From Kitasatospora cineracea (GTDB lineage: Bacteria; Actinomycetota; Actinomycetes; Streptomycetales; Streptomycetaceae): 64,000 bases of DNA. Location: positions 4,960,001 to 5,024,000 of the forward strand of contig NZ_RJVJ01000001.1 of assembly GCF_003751605.1 (NCBI RefSeq). The letters are read 5' to 3'. Shown here in pieces: positions 7,597 to 16,773 of the stretch. Position 1 is the stretch's first letter. Every line of letters begins with the position of its first letter. A model generated the notes under the pieces. The model had not been told where the DNA came from. It was given only the letters and a program-made list of their open reading frames with translations, and ran no database searches. A program made the position numbers and the translations under genes.

Positions 7597-9797
7597 ATGA
7601 CTGCCGACGACACCCGATCCGACCTGCCCGGTGAGCCGAGCGCCGGGCAGCCGACGGTCGAGGAGCCCGTCGAGCCGCGCCCGCCGCTGCCGCCGAAGCC
7701 CGACCAGGCCGCCCCCGAGCCCGTCTCGGCGACCGGCCGCGGCCCGCAGGACGGCAGCGGCCCGGTCCGCGCCCAGGACGGCGCGTACCTGACCAACGCG
7801 CAGGGCACCCGGCTGCCGGACTCCGACCACTCGCTGAAGGCCGGACCGCGCGGCCCCGTCCTGCTCCAGGACCACCACCTGCGCGAGAAGATCACCCACT
7901 TCGACCACGAGCGGATCCCCGAGCGCGTCGTGCACGCCCGCGGCGCCGCCGCGCACGGCGTGTTCGAGAGCTACGGCGCGGGCGCGGGCCTCAGCAAGGC
8001 CGGGTTCCTCGCCGCCGGGGCCAGGACCCCCGTGTTCGTCCGCTTCTCCACCGTGCTCGGCTCGCGCGGCTCCGCCGACACCGTCCGCGACACCCGCGGC
8101 TTCGCCACCAAGTTCTACACCGACGAGGGCGTCTTCGACCTGGTCGGCAACAACATCCCGGTGTTCTTCATCCAGGACGCGATCAAGTTCCCGGACGTGG
8201 TGCACGCCGCCAAACCGCACCCCGACCGGGAGATCCCGCAGGCGCAGTCCGCCCACGACACCTTCTGGGACTTCGTCTCGCTGCACACCGAGGCCACCCA
8301 TCACACCCTGTGGAACATGTCCGACCGCGGCATCCCGCGCTCCTACCGGACGATGGAGGGCTTCGGCATCCACACCTTCCGGCTGGTCGCCCCCGACGGC
8401 TCCACCTCCCTGGTCAAGTGGCACTGGAAGCCCAAGCTCGGCGTCCACTCGCTGACCTGGGACGAGGCCCAGCTGATCGGCGGCACCGACCCCGACTACC
8501 ACCGGCGCGACCTGTACGACGCCATCGAGGCCGGCGCGTACCCGCAGTGGGAACTCGGCATCCAGGTCATGCCCGACACCCCGAGCAGACCTTCGAGGGC
8601 ATCGACCTGCTCGACCCCACCAAGATCGTGCCCGAGGAACTGGCGCCCGTGCAGCCGCTCGGCCTGATGACCCTGCACGCCAACCCGACCAACTTCTTCG
8701 CCGAGGTCGAGCAGGTCGCCTTCCACCCCGGCCACCTGGTGCCCGGCATCGACATCACGGACGACCCGCTGCTCTCCGGCCGGCTGTTCTCCTACCTCGA
8801 CACCCAGATCACCCGGCTCGGCGGCCCCAACTTCGCCCAGATCCCGATCAACCGCACCCACGCGCCGGTCAACGACATGCTGCGCGACGGCTTCCACCAG
8901 GACGCCGTGCACACCGGCGTCGCCCCCTACAAGCCCAACTCGCTGGACGGCGGCTGCCCGTTCTTCGCCGGCGCCGACGAGCGCGCCTTCATCGAGCACC
9001 CGCAGCCCGTCCCGGCGGCGAAGAAGGTCCGGGAGGCGCCCGCCTCGTTCGACGACCACTTCTCGCAGGCCCGGATCTTCTGGGCCAGCATGACGCCCGT
9101 CGAGCAGGAACACATCATCAACGCCTACGCCTTCGAGCTCGGCAAGTGCACCGAACCCGCCGTCCGCGAACGCACCCTGCGCGTCCTGGCCCGGATCGAC
9201 GGACGGCTGTGCGCCCAGGTCGCCACCGCCCTCGGCCTGCCCGCCCCGGACGGCGACCCCGCCGACGGGCCCGCCGAGCCCAGCCCCGCGCTGTCCCAGC
9301 TCGGCCGCGACTGGCCGGTCGCCGGACGGACGGTGGGCATCCTCACCGGGCCCGACACCGACCCCGTCGCCCTCGACGCCGTCCGCCGCGCCGCCCTCGC
9401 CGCCGACCTGGTGCCGCTGGTGGTCGCCCCCACCGGCGGCGACCCGGCCGAGGTGCAGCGCAGCTTCGCCACCGCCCGCTCCACCGAGTTCGACGCCGTC
9501 CTGCTGGCCGGCGCCCCCGCCCCGGCCCCCGACGCCACCCCCGCCCGCGACGCCCGCGCCGCCGGGCCGCACACCGTCCTCGACCCCCGGCTGGCCCTGC
9601 TGCTCGACGAGACCTGGCGGCACGCCAAGGCGATCGGCGGCTGGGGCGACGCCCGCGAGGCCCTCACCGCGGCCGGCCTCCCCTCGGACGGGCCCGGCGT
9701 CGTCCTCGGCACCGACCCGGTCCAGGTCCTGCGCGAGGTCGCGGACCTGCTCGCCGGACACCGGGTCTGGGACCGCTTCCCGCCGCCCACCGCCTAG
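7597..9797 (+). pseudogene. katE: Large-subunit (HPII/KatE-type) catalase broken by a one-base deletion
   Basis: A monofunctional haem catalase with the long N-terminal arm and C-terminal class-I amidotransferase-like domain of the KatE clade (about 730 residues if intact). ATG 7597 follows GGAAGG. The first frame carries VVHARGAAAHGVFESYGAG with the catalytic His, FVRFSTVLGSRGS, and VGNNIPVFFIQDAIKFPD with the active-site Asn. At 8579-8582 a run of four C replaces an expected five, so MPDTPEQTFEGIDLLDP is split: the first frame then runs into a stop at 8667. The second frame continues FEGIDLLDPTKIVPEEL, then FSYLDTQITRLGGPNFAQIPIN with the proximal Tyr, and the C-terminal domain to 9797. The rest is perfectly conserved, so the break is recent or a sequencing error. 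Confidence 0.88.
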
Positions 9798-9814
9798 ATT
9801 CCCCGCCCGGGACG

Positions 9815-9839
9815 GCATGAGCGGGCGGCAGCCGGGCAG
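9815..9839 (+). promoter_or_regulatory. Candidate sigma-B-like promoter of the 56-residue hydrophobic protein
   Basis: GCAT, 15 bases, then GGGCAG, ending 44 bases before ATG 9884. The same arrangement (GCAT-N15-GGGCAT) precedes the paralogue at 26437. Confidence 0.38.
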
Positions 9840-9883
9840 ACGCAGGACGAAACCACACACAACGAGATGAAGGAGGACATCCC

Positions 9884-10054
9884 ATGGTCCCGCTTCTGCT
9901 GGTCCTGCTCCTCGCCCTGATCCTGTTCGGCGCGGGCTTCGCGGTGAAGGTCCTCTGGTGGGTGGCGATCGTCGTGTTCGTGATCTGGCTGGTGGGCTTC
10001 ATCGCCCGCAGCACCAACTCGACCGGCGGCCGCGGACGTTGGTACCGCTGGTAG
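9884..10054 (+). CDS. Small hydrophobic membrane protein (56 aa), copy 1
   Basis: ATG 9884 follows a strong AAGGAGG. The product opens MVPLLLVLLLALILFGAGF, continues into a second hydrophobic segment KVLWWVAIVVFVIWLVGF, and ends in the basic, Gly-rich tail GGRGRWYRW. It is thus two short membrane helices with a cationic C-terminus. Streptomycetes carry this family, usually labelled only as hydrophobic protein; its role is unknown. A near-identical paralogue is at 26437-26607. The gene lies alone between the catalase and a strong hairpin terminator, and follows a candidate stress promoter. Confidence 0.85.
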   Translation: MVPLLLVLLLALILFGAGFAVKVLWWVAIVVFVIWLVGFIARSTNSTGGRGRWYRW

Positions 10055-10077
10055 CGGAACCGCGGTACCGGTACCCG

Positions 10078-10116
10078 GCCGGCGGGGCGGAGGCGGAAAG
10101 CCTCCGCCCCGCCGGC
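10078..10116. terminator. Hairpin terminator between convergent genes
   Basis: Perfect 17-base stem (10078-10094 with 10100-10116) and a 5-base GGAAA loop, 24 bases after the stop of the hydrophobic protein. It can serve it and possibly the convergent phosphatase gene. Confidence 0.75.
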
Positions 10117-10172
10117 GTGTCCGGGGCCCATCGGCCGTCAAGGGGCGGTGACACTCACCAAGTGGCGGTGAC

Positions 10173-11402
10173 TCACCAAGGGGAGGTGCGGGGACGGGTG
10201 TTGTCGAGCAGCGGCGGCGAGTCCGGCTGCCACTCGATCATCATGATGGTGGCGTCGTCGGTGAGGTTCTCGTCCTGGTGCTCCAGGATCGCGTGCATCA
10301 GCCGGCGCAGCGTCTCCGGAGCCGTCTCCCCGGCACCGGCGGCCCGGATCACGAAGTCGGTGAACCGGGCCAGGCCGAAGAACTCGTGGTTGGCGCCCTT
10401 CGCGTCCACCACCCCGTCGGTGTAGATCAGCAGCCGGTCGCCCGGCTTGAGCGAGAGGGTCCGCACGCTCCGCGCGGCGCCGGTGTAGTGGCTCAGCCCC
10501 AGCGGCAGCTCGCCGGGACCGTCCAGCGCGCCCGGGACCACCTGGCCGGAGCGGATCAGCAGCGGGTGCGGGTGCCCGCAGTTGGCCCAGTGCAGGGTGC
10601 CGGTGGCGATGTCCAGGCGCAGGAACACGCCCGTGGCGAAACGGTCCGGGAACCAGGTGTGCAGCGCCTCGTCGATCGTGTCGACCAGGTCCGGCAGGTC
10701 GGCGCCGTTGCGGCGGGCGTTGCGGCAGGCGGCCAGCGCCAGCGCGGCGGTCAGGCCGGACGCCAGGTCGTGGCCCATCGCGTCCAGCACTGCGGCGTGC
10801 AGCACCCCGTCGGCCAGCGAGTGCTCGAACGCGTCCCCGCCCAGCCGGTAGGCCGGCTCCAGGACGGCGGTGGAGATCGCCCGGTCGGTGCAGACGGTGC
10901 GCGGCGGCAGGAAGGCCCGCAGCATCTCGGACGGCAGGCTCATGGTGTCCGCCCGGGTGCCGTGCGCGTAGCTGTCGCTGGTGTCCCGCTTGGAGGTGAT
11001 CACCATGGCGAGCACCGAGGCCAGCAACCGGCAGCGGCGCACCGCCTCCCGGTCCAGGGCCGACGTGCGCAACCCCAGCACGCCCAGCCGCTCGGCCCCG
11101 TCGGTGAGCGGGAACCAGGCCACCAGCCCCTCCCCGGTGTCCTCCGCCACCCGCATCGAACCCGTCCGGAACGCCCACCCCGCCAGCGTGCCGTCGATCG
11201 GCAGGTCCGGGCCCTGGGCCAGGGCGACCAGGCGGTGCTGCTGGATGTCGGCCAGGTACACGGCGGCCGAACCGAGGCCGAGCGCCCGGGTGTACTGCTC
11301 GGCGAAACGGGGCGCGTCCCGCGGGTCGAGGGTGCGGCCCGCGGTCAGGAACTGCTCCAGCAACTGCTCACCGAGGTTCAGCGGCTGAGTGCGGTCGGCC
11401 AT
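10173..11402 (-). CDS. GAF-containing SpoIIE-type PP2C phosphatase
   Basis: A 409-residue soluble protein phosphatase. Residues about 20-140 resemble a GAF sensor; the C-terminal 230 residues are the SpoIIE/RsbU PP2C domain. Metal-binding motifs are RLGGDAFEHSLADG, VLDAMGHDLASGLTAALAL, NCGHPHPLLI, IYTDGVVDAKG and LTDDATIMMIEW. Such enzymes dephosphorylate phosphorylated STAS antagonists and so release sigma-B-type factors. ATG 11402 lies 3 bases after the stop of the upstream membrane protein, giving coupled translation. The last bases of the gene and the 30 bases beyond contain a near-perfect 18-base direct repeat (about 10143-10180). The target antagonist is unknown. Confidence 0.9.
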   Translation of the reverse strand: MADRTQPLNLGEQLLEQFLTAGRTLDPRDAPRFAEQYTRALGLGSAAVYLADIQQHRLVALAQGPDLPIDGTLAGWAFRTGSMRVAEDTGEGLVAWFPLTDGAERLGVLGLRTSALDREAVRRCRLLASVLAMVITSKRDTSDSYAHGTRADTMSLPSEMLRAFLPPRTVCTDRAISTAVLEPAYRLGGDAFEHSLADGVLHAAVLDAMGHDLASGLTAALALAACRNARRNGADLPDLVDTIDEALHTWFPDRFATGVFLRLDIATGTLHWANCGHPHPLLIRSGQVVPGALDGPGELPLGLSHYTGAARSVRTLSLKPGDRLLIYTDGVVDAKGANHEFFGLARFTDFVIRAAGAGETAPETLRRLMHAILEHQDENLTDDATIMMIEWQPDSPPLLDNTRPRTSPW

Positions 11403-11405
11403 CGC

Positions 11406-11849
11406 TCACACCGACCTTGCCCGCCGGTCCGGCACGCCCTCGGCCCGGCGTTCCGCCGGCAGGAGCGGGCCGGACGGTGCTCCGTCCGGCCCGGCCCCGC
11501 CGTGGCAGCCCAGCCGCAGCTCGCGTTCGAGCTCGTCGATCCGGGCCGCCACCGCCCCCGGGTCCGGCCGGGCGGCGCCGGGACGCTCGCGGTCCAGGGC
11601 CACCGTCCCGACCAGGCGGTGCAGCAGCAGGACGGGCAGCGCCACCGGCCACAGCGCGCCCGAGCACAGCGCGAACGCCTCGGTCTGCTGACGCTCCTGC
11701 CGTTCGAACGTGCGGACCCGCCGCGCGTCGACCGCCTGCGCCCCGCCCCTGTGCAGGAAGCGTTCCCGCCCCCGCCGGAAGACCGCGCGGGCGGTCAGCA
11801 GCCCCCCGAGCAGGTAGCCCGCCACCACCCCCAGACAGAGCACCACCAC
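11406..11849 (-). CDS. Hypothetical membrane protein
   Basis: A 147-residue protein starting at GTG 11849, 9 bases after GAGGAGG. It opens with a hydrophobic anchor (VVVLCLGVVAGYLLGGLLTA), then a basic stretch RAVFRRGRERFLHR, a second hydrophobic segment (LWPVALPVLLLHRLVGTVAL) and an acidic coiled-coil-like region RIDELERELRLG. No family is recognised. Its stop is 3 bases before the PP2C start, so it may anchor or sense for that phosphatase; this is inference from position only. A start further upstream is possible but lacks a ribosome-binding site. Confidence 0.62.
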   Translation of the reverse strand: MVVLCLGVVAGYLLGGLLTARAVFRRGRERFLHRGGAQAVDARRVRTFERQERQQTEAFALCSGALWPVALPVLLLHRLVGTVALDRERPGAARPDPGAVAARIDELERELRLGCHGGAGPDGAPSGPLLPAERRAEGVPDRRARSV

Positions 11850-11972
11850 CGCTGATCGCCTCCTCGCTCCTCGAAAGCCTCCTGGCGAGCCTCCGGACAC
11901 GTCGCACGTATGCCCGACATTCCGGACCTCAACGGGCCGTCGGCCGCCCGGATCGATCAGCCGCCCGGGCGA

Positions 11973-12251
11973 TCAGCGCTCGGACCGGCCGCCCGGGCCG
12001 CGCGGGGGAACCGGCCGCCCCGGGTCCTCCTCCGGTGCCTGCTCCGCCGAGGCGCGCTCCTCCGGGGTGCTCCAGGAACCGGCCCGCCCGGCAGCCGGCC
12101 CCGCAGCCCCCGGGGGGCGCCGCCGGTTCCACCACCGGCTGCCCCAGACGAACGCCCCGATCAGCAGGACCGCGATGATCAGCGCCGGAATGATCACCAC
12201 CAGGAGGGACGGGCCGCTCGACTCCGCCGCCAGTACCGTCTCGACCGTCAT
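11973..12251 (-). CDS. Small single-pass membrane protein, DUF6479-like
   Basis: A 92-residue protein starting at ATG 12251 behind GAAGGAG. One membrane helix (LLVVIIPALIIAVLLIGAFVWGSRWW) is followed by a basic turn NRRRPPG and a disordered, charged Pro/Glu-rich tail. This is the usual layout of the DUF6479 family of streptomycetes, whose function is unknown. It is divergent from the gas vesicle operon; each gene has its own candidate sigma-B-like promoter in the 190-base interval. Confidence 0.75.
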   Translation of the reverse strand: MTVETVLAAESSGPSLLVVIIPALIIAVLLIGAFVWGSRWWNRRRPPGAAGPAAGRAGSWSTPEERASAEQAPEEDPGRPVPPRGPGGRSER

Positions 12252-12307
12252 GACCTGCTCCTTCCGTTCCGGCGGGCCCGCCCGTGCGGACCCGCGACGT
12301 GGAGCGT

Positions 12308-12333
12308 CTACCCGGACGAATCAGGATGAATGC
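12308..12333 (-). promoter_or_regulatory. Candidate sigma-B-like promoter of the DUF6479-like gene
   Basis: Minus strand GCAT-N16-GGGTAG, ending 56 bases before ATG 12251. It lies back to back with the gas vesicle promoter candidate, 21 bases away. Confidence 0.4.
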
Positions 12334-12354
12334 CCGATAGGACCTGATATCGGG

Positions 12355-12379
12355 GTGTCGTTCCCGGAGGCCCGGGTAG
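12355..12379 (+). promoter_or_regulatory. Candidate sigma-B-like promoter of the gas vesicle operon
   Basis: GTGT-N15-GGGTAG, ending 63 bases before ATG 12443. The same GTGT-N15-GGGTAG occurs at 49372-49396, and GTGT-N15-GGGTAA at 39108-39132. Confidence 0.45.
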
Positions 12380-12442
12380 GCGGTACCTCTGTCGAAGCGG
12401 AACGGCCTCCAGGACCGATCCGACTCCTGTTCGGGGAATCCC

Positions 12443-13144
<702 letters not shown>

Positions 13145-13150
13145 ACGGCG

Positions 13151-14305
13151 ATGGCCAGGCGGTCCGATGACGGTGGGGCGGGCGCGGGCGGCGTGCTCGA
13201 CGCCCTGCCCACCGAACAACTGATGGATCAGACCCGGGAACTGGTGTCCGCGCTGGGGGAGCGCGTGGCGGCTGCGGCGAGCGACAAGCTCGGCGCGGTG
13301 ACCGAGCGGCTGGTCGACTACGTCGCCAACGGCGGCAGCAGCAACGACAGTGACGGGGGCGGGGGCGGGGGCGGGGGCTCCATGGCGAAGACCCTGCTGG
13401 GCGCGGGCGCGTCCGGGCTGAAGCAGGCCGTGACCGGGAAGCTCGGCGGCGGCGGGGGCGGTGGTGGCGGAGGGAACAAGGAGACCAAGGTCATCAACAT
13501 CGTCGAGCAGATCGACGTCGGAGTCCCGGTCCGGGTCGCCTACAACCAGTGGACGCAGTTCCAGGACTTCCCGAAGTACACCAAGCGCGTCGAACAGGTC
13601 GACCAGTCCTCCGACGAGAAGCTCAGCTGGAAGGCCGGGATCTTCCTCTCGCACCGCACCTGGGAGTCGACGATCGTCGAGCAGGTCCCGGACGAGCGGA
13701 TCGTGTGGCGCTCCAAGGGCGCCAAGGGCTCGGCGGACGGGGTGGTGACGTTCCACGAGCTCACCCCCAACCTCACCAGGATCCTGCTCGTCCTCGAGTA
13801 CCACCCTCAGGGCCTGTTCGAACGGACCGGCAACCTGTGGCGCGCGCAGGGCCGCCGTGCCCGGCTGGAGCTGAAGCACTTCCGCCGCCACGTGATGACC
13901 CGCACGATCCTCGACCCCGACAGCGTCGAGGGCTGGCGCGGCGAGATCCGCGACAGCGAGGTCGTCCGCTCGCACGAGGACGCCGTCAAGGAGGAGGAAG
14001 AGCAGCAGGACCAGGACGAGCAGGACCAGGACGAGCAGGACCAGGACGAGCCGGACCAGGACGAGCCGGACGAGGACGGCTACGACGAGGACGCCGAGGA
14101 CGGCTACGAGGAGGACGAGGGCGAGCCCGATGACGAGGGCTACGACGAGTCCGACGGCGAGGAGGAGTACGAGGACGAGGGCGACGAGGACGAGCCCGAC
14201 GACGAAGACGCGACCGAGGACGACGACGAGGAAGAGGAGGAGAGCGAAGAACCGGAGCGGCCCGCCCGCCGCGGCTCCCGCCGGACCTCCTCCCGGAAGA
14301 GGTGA
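13151..14305 (+). CDS. SRPBCC (cyclase/dehydrase) protein of the gas vesicle cluster, acidic tail
   Basis: A 384-residue protein. The N-terminal third is helical with two long glycine tracts (about residues 68-75 and 98-107). Residues about 112-265 form a START/SRPBCC domain (VINIVEQIDVGVPVRVAYNQW, FPKYTKRVEQV, WRSKGAKGSADGVVTF, LVLEYHPQGLFE), known as polyketide cyclase/dehydrase in other settings. From about residue 280 the chain is a long acidic repeat of Asp, Glu, Gln, Pro and Tyr; four exact 15-base units lie at 14009-14068. Streptomyces gvp clusters commonly include such a gene (GvpZ in some annotations). It is cotranscribed with its neighbours. Confidence 0.8.
   Translation: MARRSDDGGAGAGGVLDALPTEQLMDQTRELVSALGERVAAAASDKLGAVTERLVDYVANGGSSNDSDGGGGGGGGSMAKTLLGAGASGLKQAVTGKLGGGGGGGGGGNKETKVINIVEQIDVGVPVRVAYNQWTQFQDFPKYTKRVEQVDQSSDEKLSWKAGIFLSHRTWESTIVEQVPDERIVWRSKGAKGSADGVVTFHELTPNLTRILLVLEYHPQGLFERTGNLWRAQGRRARLELKHFRRHVMTRTILDPDSVEGWRGEIRDSEVVRSHEDAVKEEEEQQDQDEQDQDEQDQDEPDQDEPDEDGYDEDAEDGYEEDEGEPDDEGYDESDGEEEYEDEGDEDEPDDEDATEDDDEEEEESEEPERPARRGSRRTSSRKR
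14009..14068 (+). repeat. 15-base tandem repeat (4 units) coding acidic pentapeptides
   Basis: Four 15-base units encode DQDEQ, DQDEQ, DQDEP and DQDEP in the tail of the SRPBCC protein. The in-frame unit length allows the tail to lengthen or shorten without breaking the gene. Confidence 0.8.
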
Positions 14306-14310
14306 GAACG

Positions 14311-14748
14311 ATGACCGTCACCCCGCGATCGGGCAGTTACGCCTCCCGCCCCTCCCCGTCCGGCCTGGTGGACGTCGTGGACCTGATCCTGGACAAGGGC
14401 CTGGTCATCGACATCTACCTGCGGGTCTCGCTGGTCGGGATCGAACTGCTGACCATCGACGCCCGCATCGTGGTGGCGAGCGTGGACACCTACCTGCGCT
14501 TCGCCGAAGCGGTCAACCGGCTGGACATCACCCAGGACCGGAGCGAAGGACTGCCGGAGCTGGTGAACGACATGCAGGAGGGCGGCGCCCGGCACAAGAC
14601 CCGCGGCGCGCTCGAAGGCGTGAAGGAGAAGGTGTCCGACCTGGTCGGCGGCGGCGAGGACGAGGAGGACGAGGAAGAACCCGAGGAGGAGCCCGAGCAG
14701 CGGCCCCGCCGCCGGGCCCGGCCGACCCGGAAGGAGCACGGACGATGA
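14311..14748 (+). CDS. gvpA: Gas vesicle structural protein GvpA
   Basis: A 145-residue GvpA-family protein. The core SGLVDVVDLILDKGLVIDIY, then LRVSLVGIELLTIDARIVVASVDTYLRFAEAV, is the amphipathic helix-sheet-sheet-helix signature of the main gas vesicle shell protein. The core ends at about residue 75; the remaining 70 residues include a strongly Glu/Asp-rich stretch and a basic end RPRRRARPTRKEHGR, longer than the 70-residue cyanobacterial or haloarchaeal GvpA but in line with long actinomycete forms. ATG 14311 is chosen over GTG 14302 because the sequence from it matches the family start and follows GAGG. Its TGA overlaps the gvpF ATG. Confidence 0.92.
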   Translation: MTVTPRSGSYASRPSPSGLVDVVDLILDKGLVIDIYLRVSLVGIELLTIDARIVVASVDTYLRFAEAVNRLDITQDRSEGLPELVNDMQEGGARHKTRGALEGVKEKVSDLVGGGEDEEDEEEPEEEPEQRPRRRARPTRKEHGR

Positions 14749-15542
14749 GCAGCGCCACCCCGTCCGACCGGGCCTGCTACGTCTACGGGATCGTCCCCGC
14801 GGACGCCCCCGGCCCGGACGAGGCCGACGGGTTCGTCGGCGTCGGCGACCCGCCGGAGCCGGTGCGCCGGGTGCGGCATGGCGACGTGGCCGCCCTGGTC
14901 AGCGAGATCGACCCCCGGCGCCCGCTCGGCACCCCCCAGGACCTGATCGGCCACGCCCGGGTGCTCGACGCGGTCGCGGCCGGGCGCACCGCCGTCCTGC
15001 CGTTCCGGTTCGGCGCGGTGGTCCGCGACCCGGCGGCCGTCACCGACGAACTGCTCGCCCCGCAGGGGGAGCGCTTCCGGTCCGCGCTGGAGGAACTGGC
15101 CGGGCTCGCCCAGTTCACCGTCCGCGGCACGTACCGCGAGGAGGCGGTGCTGCGCGAGATCGTCGAACAGCGGCCGGACATCGCCCGCCTGCGGGCGGAG
15201 ACCGCGGCACTGCCCGAGGACGCCTCCCGTCCGCAGCGGATCCGGCTCGGCGAACTCGTCTCCGCGGAACTCGCCGACCGCGCCCGGGCCGGTGCCGACG
15301 AACTGCTCGCCCGGCTCGGCCCGCTCGCAGTGGCGACCGTCCGCGTCGACCCGTCCGCCGACCAGCCGGTCGGTGGCTCCTTCCTGGTGGCCGACGACCG
15401 GTGGCCGGAGTTCACCCGCGCCACGGACGAGCTCGGCGCCGACTGGGCGGGCCGGATCGACCTCCGGCTGCTCGGCCCGCTCGCCCCGTACGACTTCGCC
15501 GCGCAACTCGTCGACGCGCCGGGACCGCGGCCATGGGACTGA
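14745..15542 (+). CDS. gvpF: Gas vesicle protein GvpF (GvpL/GvpF family)
   Basis: 265 residues starting at ATG 14745, which overlaps the gvpA stop. Typical family motifs are ACYVYGIVPADAP, VRHGDVAALVSEID, LIGHARVLDAVAAGRTAVLPFRFGAVV and LRLLGPLAPYDFA at the C-terminus. GvpF is a minor, cytosol-facing protein that assists early shell assembly and binds GvpA. A second family member (gvpL) is at 16770. Its 3' end overlaps gvpG by 10 bases. Confidence 0.93.
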   Translation: MSSATPSDRACYVYGIVPADAPGPDEADGFVGVGDPPEPVRRVRHGDVAALVSEIDPRRPLGTPQDLIGHARVLDAVAAGRTAVLPFRFGAVVRDPAAVTDELLAPQGERFRSALEELAGLAQFTVRGTYREEAVLREIVEQRPDIARLRAETAALPEDASRPQRIRLGELVSAELADRARAGADELLARLGPLAVATVRVDPSADQPVGGSFLVADDRWPEFTRATDELGADWAGRIDLRLLGPLAPYDFAAQLVDAPGPRPWD

Positions 15543-15775
15543 TCACCGGCCTGCTCACCCTGCCGCTCGCCCCCGTCCGCGGCGTCGTCTGGGTGGCCGA
15601 ACGGCTGCAGGAACAGGCCGAGCACGAGCTGAACGACCCGGCCGTCGTCCGCCGCCGGCTCCGGGAGGTCCAGGCCGCCCGGGAGGCGGGGACGATCAGC
15701 GAGCAGGAGGCCGCCGACCGGGAGGCCGAACTGGTCCGGCGGCTGCTGCCCCCGACCGGGGGCCTGGAGGTGTGA
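15533..15775 (+). CDS. gvpG: Gas vesicle protein GvpG
   Basis: 80 residues: MGLITGLLTLPLAPVRGVVWVAERLQEQAE, then an acidic amphipathic helix and the Glu/Arg-rich end, matching GvpG. GvpG is a small accessory protein needed for vesicle formation. ATG 15533 lies inside the end of gvpF, so translation is coupled. Confidence 0.92.
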   Translation: MGLITGLLTLPLAPVRGVVWVAERLQEQAEHELNDPAVVRRRLREVQAAREAGTISEQEAADREAELVRRLLPPTGGLEV

Positions 15776-15778
15776 ACC

Positions 15779-16297
15779 GTGCCCGAGCCCGCCGCACGCA
15801 AACCCCGCGACCGCACGACCCGCAGCCCGTCGTCCACCGCTGCGCCGCGCCGCCGCACCGCACGCGACCCCGAAGCCGAAGCCGAAGCCCGGCCCCGCCG
15901 CCGCCCCGCCGCCGACGACGACCGGGAACGCGAAGCTCCCCCCGGCGAGGACGAGGCGCCCGGAGACACCGGCCGGACGCGCTCCCGCGATTCCGGGTCC
16001 GACCGGTCCGACCGGGCGGAGGACGACGGGATCGGCGCCGCCGAGGCCGCCGGCCGGGCCGCCGCCCAGGTCCGGGCGATGACCGGGCGCAGCCCCGAAG
16101 GCGTCACCTCGGTGGAACGGACCGAGGACGGCTGGCGGATCGGCGTCGAGGTGGTGGAGAGCCACCGGATCCCCGACTCCACCGACATCCTGGCCCTCTA
16201 CCAGGTGGACCTCGACCACGACGGGGACCTGCGCTCCTACCGCCGGGAGAGCCGCTACCACCGCGGACGCTTCCCCGACCAGGAGGACCCGCCGTGA
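15779..16297 (+). CDS. gvpO: Gas vesicle protein GvpO
   Basis: 172 residues from GTG 15779, 3 bases after gvpG. The first 95 residues are disordered, rich in Arg, Asp, Glu, Pro and Ala. The conserved GvpO domain is at the C-terminus: AAGRAAAQVRAMTGRSPEGV, VERTEDGWRIGVEVVESHRIPDS, ILALYQVDLDHDGDLRSYRR. In many clusters gvpO precedes gvpA; here it follows gvpG, a rearranged order. Function in vesicle assembly is not settled. Confidence 0.92.
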   Translation: MPEPAARKPRDRTTRSPSSTAAPRRRTARDPEAEAEARPRRRPAADDDREREAPPGEDEAPGDTGRTRSRDSGSDRSDRAEDDGIGAAEAAGRAAAQVRAMTGRSPEGVTSVERTEDGWRIGVEVVESHRIPDSTDILALYQVDLDHDGDLRSYRRESRYHRGRFPDQEDPP

Positions 16298-16773
16298 ACA
16301 CCCCCACCCCGTGGCGCGGCACCGGCGAGGTCCCCGCCTACCCCGGCACCTCCGCCGCCCCGCAGCCCGCCAACCTGGCCGACCTGCTCGAACGCGTGCT
16401 GGACAAGGGCATCGTGATCGCCGGGGACATCCGGATCAACCTGCTGGACATCGAACTGCTCACGATCCGGATCCGGCTGCTGGTCGCCTCGGTCGACAAG
16501 GCCAGGGAGATGGGCATCGACTGGTGGGAGCACGACCCCACCCTCTCCTCCGGCGACCGCCGCCGGGACCTCGAAGCGGAGAACCGCCGACTGCGCGAAC
16601 GCCTCGGCGCACTGGAGGCCGCCCGCTCGAAGGACACCGCCGACCCGGATTCGGAGCCGGATTCGGACCCGGACCCGGACGCCGACGCTGCCCCGGAGCC
16701 GGCGGACGAGCCACCGAAGAAGCGCCCGGCCCGGAAGGGCACCGGCACCCGGCGGCAGCGGGAGGCGCCGTGA
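16294..16773 (+). CDS. gvpJ: Gas vesicle protein GvpJ (GvpA-like minor shell protein)
   Basis: 159 residues from GTG 16294, overlapping the gvpO stop. A GvpA-type core LADLLERVLDKGIVIAGDIR, INLLDIELLTIRIRLLVASV ends in the diagnostic GvpJ extension DKAREMGIDWWEHDP, followed by a coiled coil DLEAENRRLRERLGALEAA and an acidic, then basic tail. GvpJ is thought to shape the vesicle tips. Assignment to GvpJ rather than GvpS rests on the WWE extension. Confidence 0.87.
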   Translation: MNTPTPWRGTGEVPAYPGTSAAPQPANLADLLERVLDKGIVIAGDIRINLLDIELLTIRIRLLVASVDKAREMGIDWWEHDPTLSSGDRRRDLEAENRRLRERLGALEAARSKDTADPDSEPDSDPDPDADAAPEPADEPPKKRPARKGTGTRRQREAP

